Source of the DNA: Occallatibacter riparius
GTDB lineage: Bacteria; Acidobacteriota; Terriglobia; Terriglobales; Acidobacteriaceae
Direction of reading: 5' to 3'
Length of the DNA: 64,000 nt
Assembly: GCF_025264625.1 (NCBI RefSeq)
Contig: NZ_CP093313.1
Location: forward strand, 186,001 to 250,000
Shown: in pieces, positions 25,847 through 33,361 of the stretch
Layout of the letters: each line of letters starts with the position of its first letter
Position numbering within the stretch: the first letter of the stretch is position 1
Notes under the pieces: model-generated
The model's database searches: none
Told to the model about the DNA's origin: nothing
Seen by the model: only the letters and a program-made list of their open reading frames with translations
Position numbers and translations under genes: made by a program

Positions 25847-26512
25847 ATGAAGTTGCGACCAACCATCTTCGGGATTGTCGTCTCCATGCTGTTCCTGTTA
25901 GTGCCCTCGCTCAGGGCGCAGGACGGACTGCGAGGAGCGCTGTCTCGCGAAGCTACGATGGTGCATCAGCTGCTGGGCTTCGAACAGCACCTGGCGGCAG
26001 CCGACTTCGACAACGACCAGCTACCCGATGGAGCGCTTCTTCTGCCGGCCGGGTTCTCAAGCGGCGAGAGATCGTTTCGTGTCGAGCTTCACATCACGTC
26101 GGGCAATGGTGGAGTCATCACCTTCTCCACCGCGGAGCGCGGCCTCTCGATTTCGGCGCTCGACGTAAACCGCGATGGTGCGCCGGACATCGTCATCGAG
26201 AAGGCGTTCACGCATCAGCGGCTTGATGTATATCTGAACGACGGGCACGGCGCTTTCCACAAGGGCCGGCTTGAGGATTTCACAGCGCCTGATCCCTCGG
26301 CGCCGAAGTGGCAGTCAAGCACAGAGCAATTCTCTCCATCTGTCTGTCTCCCCGCGACACGCAGCTCTGAAGCAGCAGGTATACAAAACGCGTGTGCCGC
26401 CTACCTGGACGATACACGTGACTGCGGGCTCTCGTTCGATGCGCCGCGGGTGCAATCGCCGGCCAGCGCAGCTTCTCCATCGCGCGGGCCTCCTTCTCTG
26501 TTGGCTCTATAG
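25847..26512 (+). CDS. Secreted VCBS/FG-GAP repeat protein
   Basis: 221 aa with signal peptide to about residue 24. Two FG-GAP/VCBS-type calcium-binding repeats: AAADFDNDQLPDGALLL (about 46-62) and ALDVNRDGAPDIVIEKAF (about 104-121), then YLNDGHGAFHKGRLEDF. After residue 145 the sequence becomes Ser/Pro/Ala-rich with scattered Cys and no repeats; a frameshift cannot be excluded. It precedes the efflux operon by 114 bases in the same direction. Role unknown; it may be a metal- or calcium-sensing exported accessory. Confidence 0.7.
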   Translation: MKLRPTIFGIVVSMLFLLVPSLRAQDGLRGALSREATMVHQLLGFEQHLAAADFDNDQLPDGALLLPAGFSSGERSFRVELHITSGNGGVITFSTAERGLSISALDVNRDGAPDIVIEKAFTHQRLDVYLNDGHGAFHKGRLEDFTAPDPSAPKWQSSTEQFSPSVCLPATRSSEAAGIQNACAAYLDDTRDCGLSFDAPRVQSPASAASPSRGPPSLLAL

Positions 26513-26537
26513 CTTCTTCCAACTCACACAAATCCTG

Positions 26538-26554
26538 AGGACCTGTCAGGTCCT
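26538..26554. promoter_or_regulatory. Inverted repeat upstream of czcB-like gene
   Basis: AGGACCT-GTC-AGGTCCT is a perfect 7-bp dyad with a three-base centre, 73 bases before the adaptor gene. Size and position suit an operator for a metal-responsive regulator, which is not encoded in this window. Confidence 0.4.
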
Positions 26555-26626
26555 GCGCGTGTGTCATGGCGAGCCGATGCTGCGTCGGTGTGTCGTGCCG
26601 CAACGCTGAACCCTCGAGAGAGACAA

Positions 26627-27733
26627 ATGAAAGAGAACTGCATATTCCTCAGCCGTGCAGGCTTGCTGGTCGCGGCCTCACTGAGCATGGGCATCACTGC
26701 GTGCCATCAACAGCCCTCTGCGTCGGCCTCAAGCGGCAGCTCACAAGCATCGGAAGAGCCGGTCCGCTATGTTGCGGCTTCAGAGCAGGCGGTGGAGGAC
26801 CAGTTGGACCTGAGCGCGAAGGTGCAGGCCGATCCTGCGAAGTCGTACCGCGTGTTCGCACCGGCCAGTGGACGATTGCTCGGCATCCAGGTGAAGCCGG
26901 GCGACATTGTGAACCGCGGCGAGACGCTGGCGACGATTGACAGCGCCGATGCCGCGGCTGCGCAGTCAGACATGGCGAAGGCCGAGATTGAGGCCGAACG
27001 GGCACAGCGCGCGGCAGATCGCGAGAAGGTGCTCTTCGATCACGGCGCCATCGCAGAGAAGGACTACATCGATACGAAAGCGGCTGCCGATTCCGCGCAG
27101 GCAGAGCTGGCGCGATCGCGGCGGCGCCTGGAAGTGCTGGGGATGACGCCGGGGGCAAAGACCGATCGGATCCCGCTGCTCTCGCCTAGCCGCGGCATCG
27201 TGTTGACGGTGAGCGCCGCTCCGGGGGAATTCTCAAAGTCGCTCGATAACTCCGACCCGCTGCTGACCATCGCCGATTTGTCGACGGTGTGGATTTTGGG
27301 CGATGTCTTTGAGAAGGACATTGCCAAGGTTCAGCCCGGCACGAAGGTGACGGTCACAGTGGACGCCTTCCCAGGCAAACAGTGGGACGGGCGGATCGAA
27401 TCGGTGTCGGGTGCGCTTGATCCGGTGACGCGCACGCTCAAGGTCCGCGTAGCTTTGCCGAATGCGGGCGAGAAGTTGAAGCCCGAGATGTTTGCGGCGA
27501 TTCACGTGGATCTCGGCAACCACAAGGCGATCGTTGTTCCATCGACGGCTGTCATTCATGAAGGGCAGTCGACGGTTGTCTACGTTGAGGTGAACGGCAA
27601 GCCCGAGCAGCGCAACGTGACGACGGGTCGCGCGGTAGATGGGAAGGTTGAGATCACCGCGGGGCTTGAGGCCGGGCAGCAGGTTGCAGTGAATGGCGCG
27701 GAGCTTCTGACCGGAGGAGCGAGCCAGCCATGA
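26627..27733 (+). CDS. Periplasmic adaptor of HME-RND metal efflux pump (CzcB-like lipoprotein)
   Basis: 368 aa from the ATG at 26627. N-terminal signal with a lipobox-like SMGITAC, so probably a lipoprotein. Membrane-fusion topology: biotinyl-lipoyl half at RLLGIQVKPGDIVNRGETLATI, long coiled-coil hairpin (about 110-180, AAAAQSDMAKAEIEAERAQRAADREKVL), second lipoyl half near GIVLTVSAAPGEF, then beta-barrel VTVTVDAFPGKQWDGRIESVSGALDPVTRT. It bridges the inner-membrane pump and the outer-membrane channel. Its stop overlaps the pump start (ATGA). Confidence 0.9.
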   Translation: MKENCIFLSRAGLLVAASLSMGITACHQQPSASASSGSSQASEEPVRYVAASEQAVEDQLDLSAKVQADPAKSYRVFAPASGRLLGIQVKPGDIVNRGETLATIDSADAAAAQSDMAKAEIEAERAQRAADREKVLFDHGAIAEKDYIDTKAAADSAQAELARSRRRLEVLGMTPGAKTDRIPLLSPSRGIVLTVSAAPGEFSKSLDNSDPLLTIADLSTVWILGDVFEKDIAKVQPGTKVTVTVDAFPGKQWDGRIESVSGALDPVTRTLKVRVALPNAGEKLKPEMFAAIHVDLGNHKAIVVPSTAVIHEGQSTVVYVEVNGKPEQRNVTTGRAVDGKVEITAGLEAGQQVAVNGAELLTGGASQP

Positions 27734-30700
27734 AGGCACTGATTGCGACGATTCTTCGCTATCGCGTCATCGCGTTGATCGCGATGGGTGCGTGGCTAGC
27801 TGCGGGAACGTGGGCCGTGTTGCGACTCGACATTGAAGCGTATCCTGACCCATCGCCACCCCTTGTGGATGTCATCACGCAGAACCCGTCGTGGTCTGCG
27901 GAGGAGATGGAGCAGCAGGTCACAGTGCCGATTGAAACGGTGCTCAATGGCATTCCACATCTTGAGTATGTCCGCTCAACGAGCCTCTTCGGTCTAAGCG
28001 ATGTGAAGCTCTACTTCGATTTCGATTCCGATTATTATGCCGACCGGCAGGAGGTATTGAATCGGCTTCAGACGGTGACGCTGCCGACCGGACTGCAGCC
28101 GCAGCTATCGCCGTGGTCCGCGGTGGGCGAGATTTATCGCTATCAGTTGAAGGGGCCAGCCTACAGCTTGAACGAACTGAAGGCAACGCAGGACTGGTTT
28201 GTGGTGCGCGAGTTGAAGCAGGTGCCGGGGACCATCGACGTGAGCACCTTTGGCGGAACGACGAAGCAATACCACGCCGACATCGATCCCAATCGACTGC
28301 TGCAGTTCAACGTCACGCTTCCGCAGATCATCACCGCGATTACTTCGAGCAATCAGAACGTGGGCGGTAACTATCTGCAGATTGGCGACCAGAACGTGAA
28401 CGTGCGCGGAATAGGACTGCTGGGCGGCATCAAGGAGATGGGGGCGGTGCTCATCGCCGAACATAACGGCGTGCCTGTTTACCTGCGCGATGTGGCGGAT
28501 ATTAAAGAGGGTTTTCAGCCGCCACTGGGGCGCGTGGGACGGAACAACGAGTCGAACATTGTGAAGGGCACGGTGCTGCTGCAGCGCGGTGAGCAGTCGC
28601 TGCCTGCACTGAAGGGCCTGCGCGAGAAGGTGAAGGCTCTGAACTCGGGAATTCTGCCACCCGGGATGAAGATCGACACGATCTACGACCGCACTACGCT
28701 GATCGACACTACAACGGAGACGGTGTGGCACATCATTCTCACTGGCCTCGGGCTGGTGACGTTGCTGCTGCTGGTGTTTCTCGGCGACTTTCCGCTCGCG
28801 ATGGTGACGGCACTGACGATTCCGTTCGCGATTCTGTTCGCGTTCGGGTTGATGTCGGCCACGGGGCACTCTGCGAATCTGATCTCGATTGGAGCGATCG
28901 ACTTTGGCATCATCGTCGATTCGGCAATTGTGGTTCTCGAAAATATCTACCGTCGCCTGCACGAGGCTACGAGCGATGAGCATCGGATCGATCTCATTGC
29001 AGAGGCGAGTTCGGAGGCAGCCAAGCCGGTGCTCTTCTCCACGCTCATCATTCTGGTGGCGTTTATTCCGCTGTTCACGATGAAGGGCGTGCCGGGGCGG
29101 ATCTTTGCGCCGATGTCGTTGACCTACAGCTATGCGCTTACTGGGGCGCTGTTGTTTGCGCTGCTGTTCGCGCCGGTGCTGGCGTCGTTCCGGCGCAAGG
29201 TACGCAGCGGGCACACGGCCGATCCGCGGCAAGTGCGCTGGCTCAAGCGGCACTACGAACGCATTCTTCTGCGGGTGGTGCGAAACCCGAAGAAGGTGCT
29301 GGCGGCTTCAGTGCTGCTGCTGATCGCGGCGCTGGCATGCTTCGGGGTGGTCGGAGGTGAATTCATGCCGCCGCTGGAAGAGGGCAACCTGTGGATCCGT
29401 ACTACCGTGCCGCAGGATATTTCTTTGGATTACGCGGTGAAACTGGCCGATGATATGCGACACATCCTGGGCTCGTTCCCCGAAGTGAAGCAGGTGGTCT
29501 CACAGGTGGGCCGGCCTGACGACGGAACGGATCCTACAACTTTCAACAACATTGAGTTTGAAGTGGATCTCAAGCCACCGTCGGAATGGAAGACGGTCCA
29601 CAGCAAGGATGAGTTGATCGATGAGATGAACAAGGCGCTCGGCAAGTATCCGGGAGTGTCATTCAACTTCTCGCAGAACATCCAGGACAACGTGGAAGAA
29701 GCGATGTCAGGCGTGAAGGGCGAGAACTCACTCAAGCTTTTTGGCGATGATATCGAGGTGCTGGCGGGCACGGCCAAGAAGATTATGGACGTGATGGGCA
29801 AGGTCCCCGGCATCACCGATTTGGCGGTATTCAAGGAGACAGGGCAGCCGAACCTGATTATCTCCATCGATCGCGCCGCGGCAGGGCGCTACGGGTTGAT
29901 GGCTTCGGATATCAACGCCGCGGTTCAGGCGGCGATCGGCGGAACTGCTGCGACACAGATTCTTGAGGGCGACAGGCGCTTTGACTTTGTTGTGCGCTAC
30001 CAACCGCAGTATCGCGAGAACGTGGACGCGATGCGCAATATTTTGCTGGCAACTGCGGACGGGAGCCACGTGCCGCTGGGCGAGGTTGCCAGCATCGGAT
30101 TCCGCGAAGGCGCGTTCATGATTTATCGCGAGAATGGGCGGCGCTATATTCCGATCAAGTTCAGCGTCCGCGGGCGCGACCTGGCCGGCACCATTGCGGA
30201 TGTGCAGGGAAGGCTCGAACGCTCAGTCAAGCTACCCGAGGGATACCACTTTGAATGGGCCGGCGAGTACGACAGCCTTCGCAAGGAGCAACGCCGGCTC
30301 GCCATCATTATTCCGATCACTGTGGGGGTGATTCTGGGTTTGCTGTACGTTTCGTTCAACTCCCTACGGGACGCGCTTGCGGTGATGTCGGTGCTGCCCT
30401 TCGGCATCGCGGGCGGTGTGTTGTCGCTGCTGATCTCGGGCACGCCGTTCAGCATTTCGGCGGCGGTGGGATTTGCGTCAGTCATCGGAGTAGCGACGCT
30501 GGGCGGATTGGTCTTCGTTGCCGGCATTCGGCGCGCCGAGGCGCATGAACACGGGATGGAGCATTCCATTGTCCGCGCCAGCGTGGGCGAAATGCGTGCG
30601 GTGCTGATGGCGTGTCTGGCAGCGGGCCTGGGCCTTCTTCCCGCTGCGGTATCGCACGGTATCGGAGTGCAGGCGCAGCAGCCGCTGGCGCGCGTTGTGG

Positions 30701-30801
30701 TGGGGGGAATGGTCACTACCACCTTCGCGATTCTGATTGTCGTTCCCGTGATTGCAACACTCGGACTGGTCACTACTGGCGCCGTGGAAGGAGAGGCATA
30801 A
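27730..30801 (+). CDS. Heavy-metal RND efflux transporter, CzcA-like
   Basis: 1023 aa, the usual length for RND pumps, with 12 helices and two large periplasmic loops. Helix 4 carries AIDFGIIVDSAIVVLEN, the DFGxxVD pattern of the CzcA/CnrA (Zn, Co, Ni, Cd) group rather than the copper CusA type, which lacks this Asp pair. N-terminus: RVIALIAMGAWLAAGTWAVLRLDIEAYPDPSPP. Uses the proton gradient to export metal from the periplasm. Overlaps the adaptor gene and is followed within four bases by the outer-membrane gene, a compact czcBAC operon. Confidence 0.93.
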   Translation: MKALIATILRYRVIALIAMGAWLAAGTWAVLRLDIEAYPDPSPPLVDVITQNPSWSAEEMEQQVTVPIETVLNGIPHLEYVRSTSLFGLSDVKLYFDFDSDYYADRQEVLNRLQTVTLPTGLQPQLSPWSAVGEIYRYQLKGPAYSLNELKATQDWFVVRELKQVPGTIDVSTFGGTTKQYHADIDPNRLLQFNVTLPQIITAITSSNQNVGGNYLQIGDQNVNVRGIGLLGGIKEMGAVLIAEHNGVPVYLRDVADIKEGFQPPLGRVGRNNESNIVKGTVLLQRGEQSLPALKGLREKVKALNSGILPPGMKIDTIYDRTTLIDTTTETVWHIILTGLGLVTLLLLVFLGDFPLAMVTALTIPFAILFAFGLMSATGHSANLISIGAIDFGIIVDSAIVVLENIYRRLHEATSDEHRIDLIAEASSEAAKPVLFSTLIILVAFIPLFTMKGVPGRIFAPMSLTYSYALTGALLFALLFAPVLASFRRKVRSGHTADPRQVRWLKRHYERILLRVVRNPKKVLAASVLLLIAALACFGVVGGEFMPPLEEGNLWIRTTVPQDISLDYAVKLADDMRHILGSFPEVKQVVSQVGRPDDGTDPTTFNNIEFEVDLKPPSEWKTVHSKDELIDEMNKALGKYPGVSFNFSQNIQDNVEEAMSGVKGENSLKLFGDDIEVLAGTAKKIMDVMGKVPGITDLAVFKETGQPNLIISIDRAAAGRYGLMASDINAAVQAAIGGTAATQILEGDRRFDFVVRYQPQYRENVDAMRNILLATADGSHVPLGEVASIGFREGAFMIYRENGRRYIPIKFSVRGRDLAGTIADVQGRLERSVKLPEGYHFEWAGEYDSLRKEQRRLAIIIPITVGVILGLLYVSFNSLRDALAVMSVLPFGIAGGVLSLLISGTPFSISAAVGFASVIGVATLGGLVFVAGIRRAEAHEHGMEHSIVRASVGEMRAVLMACLAAGLGLLPAAVSHGIGVQAQQPLARVVVGGMVTTTFAILIVVPVIATLGLVTTGAVEGEA

Positions 30802-30804
30802 CCC

Positions 30805-32085
30805 ATGATCAAGGTATTTGGAGTGTTCTCTTCCTCATTGATGCGAGTGGGCGTTCTGGCCGGTTGTGTTGGCGCTGCCATTACCGCGCACGCACAGCAG
30901 CCCGCCTACACGTGGGAACAGATCCACGATCTGTTTCTGCGATCGAATCCGATGTTACGGGCGCAGGAGCAGAGTATTGTCTCGAATCGCGCGGCGGAGA
31001 TCACTGCGGGCCTGCGGCCGAATCCTACGTTGCAGAACGACACCACGTCTTCGACGGTTGGGATTTACCAAGAGTTTGAGATCGGCGGAAAGCGCTCGGC
31101 GCGGCTGGGTAGCGCCAAACTGGCCACGCAGATTTCGCAGACCGACTCGGCGGACACGCGCAGGACGCTGACGCTCAGCTTGCGGCAGGCGTTCGTTTCG
31201 GCGCTGCAGGCCAAGTCAGATCTCGAATTTGCACACGACAACCTTGCGAACTATCAGAAGACTGTGGACATCGATAACGAGATGTTCCAGCACGGCGAGA
31301 TCTCGCGGGCGGACTTCTTGCGGATTCAACTGCAGATGATGCAGTTCCAGACCGACCTTGACGATGCGACGCTGGAGATGAAGGCGGCGAAGGCTGCGCT
31401 GAGAGGATTGCTGGGCGCTGCGAACCTACCGCCGGATTTCGAGGTTGAAGGCGAACTGAAGGCGCAGCCGTTCGACAAGGATTTGACGGAGCTTGAGAAG
31501 CAGGCGATCGAGAATCGCCCCGATCTCAAATCAGCTGAAACGGGCCGGGCGAAGGCCGCGGCCGACCTGCGGCTTGCAAAGGCAAATGCATGGCCTGATC
31601 CGACGATCGGCCTTTCGTACCTGCACACCGGAAACGAGATTGGGCGGCCGGATTGGTTCCAGCCCTTCTATCCGAAGGGAAGTTCGTCGAATGCAATGGG
31701 GATTGGGATCTCTTCGATTCCGATTCCGATCTTCAATCGCAACCAGGGTGAGGTTGCGCGGGCACAGTCGGAACAGGTGCGTTCGCAACTGCTGGCTGAT
31801 GCGTCACGAGCGCAGGTGGTTCAGGATGTGGAGTCGGCCTACGCTGCTTTCACGTCCGCGCGCGAACGCCTGCACATGTATGAGCAAACCTACCTTGGCT
31901 TTGCGAAGGAATTGCTGGATATCGAGGAGTTCTCATTCCACAAGGGTGGCGCTTCGATTCTGGACTTTCTGGATGCGCAACGCACGTATCGAGCGACCCA
32001 ACTGGCTTATCGGCAACAGCTTGCTTCCTATCTGAATGCGTTGGCGCAACTCCAGACGGCGGCGGGGATCGACCTAACGCCGTAA
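30805..32085 (+). CDS. Outer-membrane efflux protein, TolC/CzcC family
   Basis: 426 aa, signal peptide to about residue 28 (ITAHAQQ). Two OEP domains of long helices (about 45-220 and 240-415) with AFVSALQAKSDLEFAHDNLANYQK and NPTLQNDTTSS / SSIPIPIFNRNQGEVARAQSE, both typical of TolC-like trimeric channels. It forms the outer-membrane exit for the preceding pump. GGAGAGG precedes the ATG. No terminator is seen after it; the next 94 bases lead to a separate promoter. Confidence 0.92.
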   Translation: MIKVFGVFSSSLMRVGVLAGCVGAAITAHAQQPAYTWEQIHDLFLRSNPMLRAQEQSIVSNRAAEITAGLRPNPTLQNDTTSSTVGIYQEFEIGGKRSARLGSAKLATQISQTDSADTRRTLTLSLRQAFVSALQAKSDLEFAHDNLANYQKTVDIDNEMFQHGEISRADFLRIQLQMMQFQTDLDDATLEMKAAKAALRGLLGAANLPPDFEVEGELKAQPFDKDLTELEKQAIENRPDLKSAETGRAKAAADLRLAKANAWPDPTIGLSYLHTGNEIGRPDWFQPFYPKGSSSNAMGIGISSIPIPIFNRNQGEVARAQSEQVRSQLLADASRAQVVQDVESAYAAFTSARERLHMYEQTYLGFAKELLDIEEFSFHKGGASILDFLDAQRTYRATQLAYRQQLASYLNALAQLQTAAGIDLTP

Positions 32086-32179
32086 CTTCCCTGCCCTGCC
32101 TGGCGGCTGTTATCGGTCACTGAGCTGGGAACGGGCGTACGTCTTCGGGGCTCGAAATGTCGAATCCCATCTTTTTGCA

Positions 32180-32208
32180 TTGACAACAAACCGACCGGTC
32201 AGTATTGT
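32180..32208 (+). promoter_or_regulatory. Near-consensus sigma-70 promoter carrying a TetR-like dyad
   Basis: TTGACA (32180-32185), exactly 17 bases, then TATTGT (32203-32208). The spacer contains the palindrome GACCGGTC (32193-32200) within ACCGACCGGTCAGT, a form common among TetR-family operators. A repressor bound there would block the promoter. It drives the small exported protein at 32301 (ATG 93 bases after the -10). Confidence 0.65.
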
Positions 32209-32300
32209 CTTGACATGCTGCAGTGCTGCCCTCTCTGTTTGTCCTCTGGGCCGGTCGGCAGCGCACATCTCAGACTCAATTGTGAAAGGTGAATTGCTTC

Positions 32301-32675
32301 ATGAAGGTCCTCCTCGCTTCCGCCGCGCTCCTGTTTGCCACCTCCGCCTTTGCCGCGCCGGCCAGCCTTACAGGCGACTGGTCGATCCACAACAACATTG
32401 CCGGAAACGAGAGCGATCAACCGTGCAAGCTGGTACAGACAGATAACACGATCGCCGGCACGTGCAAGACTGCCGACGGCGGCGACACACCTGTGACCGG
32501 CAGCATCGACGGCAATAAGGTGACCTGGAAGTTCGACATGGACTACAACGGTACCGCCCTCACGCTGACCTACACGGCGACGCTTGACGATTCGGGCAAG
32601 GTGGCCGGCAGCGTTGAGGTGCAGCCCTTTGGTGTCAGCGGCGACTTCACGGCGACTCCGGCGAGCGCCAAGTAA
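32301..32675 (+). CDS. Small exported beta-rich protein of unknown function
   Basis: 124 aa from the ATG at 32301 (AAAGGTGA eight bases upstream; a GTG at 32289 is open). Signal peptide to about residue 18 (SAFAA). The mature part is about 105 residues of alternating strands (LTGDWSIHNNIAG, VTWKFDMDYNGTALTLTYTATLDD, KVAGSVEVQPFGVSGDF) with a Cys pair (C42 and C54, probably disulphide). It looks like a small calycin or lipocalin-like barrel, not a named family that I can confirm. Controlled by the promoter at 32180. Confidence 0.8.
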   Translation: MKVLLASAALLFATSAFAAPASLTGDWSIHNNIAGNESDQPCKLVQTDNTIAGTCKTADGGDTPVTGSIDGNKVTWKFDMDYNGTALTLTYTATLDDSGKVAGSVEVQPFGVSGDFTATPASAK

Positions 32676-32694
32676 TCGGACCGACTCGGAACTG

Positions 32695-33240
32695 CTAAGG
32701 CTGCTTGGAAGCACCGCCGTTGGGTTTACTGCCGGCATGGCAGGGGGCATGGAGGGGCCTGCCGGTGACGATCTGGTTTGCCTCGTCCATGCCGGGCAGC
32801 TCATCGAAGTTCCAGCGCGGGGGAAGCGCGAAGACGTAGCGCTTGTTCTGGCCAAGCTTCTGCGGCGGGACGGGCGCGGCGCTCACCATGAGCTCCTCTT
32901 GCTGGACCCGCTTCCACTGGGCCTTGGTAAAGACGAGGATGGGGATGTCTTCGCGGGGATCGGCGTCTGTCCAATGCGGACTGCGGATCAGCAGCCTGGG
33001 ACCGGATGCTGCAGCACCGACGCTCGTCGCGGAGCTCTGCCACTTCTGCTCGATGACTTTATAGCCGGCCCACTGAGACGGCAGATCGAAGCAGAATCCA
33101 TACTGTGCGTTGTTATAAACGGTTTGACCGGGATTGGGCGGCGTTACGGGGGTCCTCTGCTCATCCGCGCGCAACGCTTGTGCCGAAACGGGCAGCGAGA
33201 GGGCCATTACCGCCAATGCGAGCAGGATCGCTCTTCTCAT
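32695..33240 (-). CDS. Secreted hypothetical protein
   Basis: 181 aa with signal peptide to about residue 22 (PVSAQA). The mature region begins YNNAQYGFCFDLPSQWAGYKVIEQKW, a pattern resembling PsbP/DUF1795-like domains (a compact alpha-beta fold of exported proteins), but the match is loose. C-terminal Pro/Gly-rich tail. Upstream of the ATG there is no clear ribosome site. Convergent with the previous gene, 19 bases apart, and divergent from the GH3 gene. Confidence 0.7.
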   Translation of the reverse strand: MRRAILLALAVMALSLPVSAQALRADEQRTPVTPPNPGQTVYNNAQYGFCFDLPSQWAGYKVIEQKWQSSATSVGAAASGPRLLIRSPHWTDADPREDIPILVFTKAQWKRVQQEELMVSAAPVPPQKLGQNKRYVFALPPRWNFDELPGMDEANQIVTGRPLHAPCHAGSKPNGGASKQP

Positions 33241-33361
33241 AGCTTGAGGTTACGCCCGGAGGCACGGAAGGTTCCACGCGCGGGCGATTGTGCGGGCGGG
33301 GTCTGGATGGAAGTGGCTCATTTGCCTCAGAATGTTGGTATCTCGTTCCAGATGGGAAAAG

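Noticed and set aside
28105..29253. 382-codon minus-strand frame opposite czcA
   Set aside because: Arg/Gln/His-rich shadow of the RND pump gene; no signal of its own.
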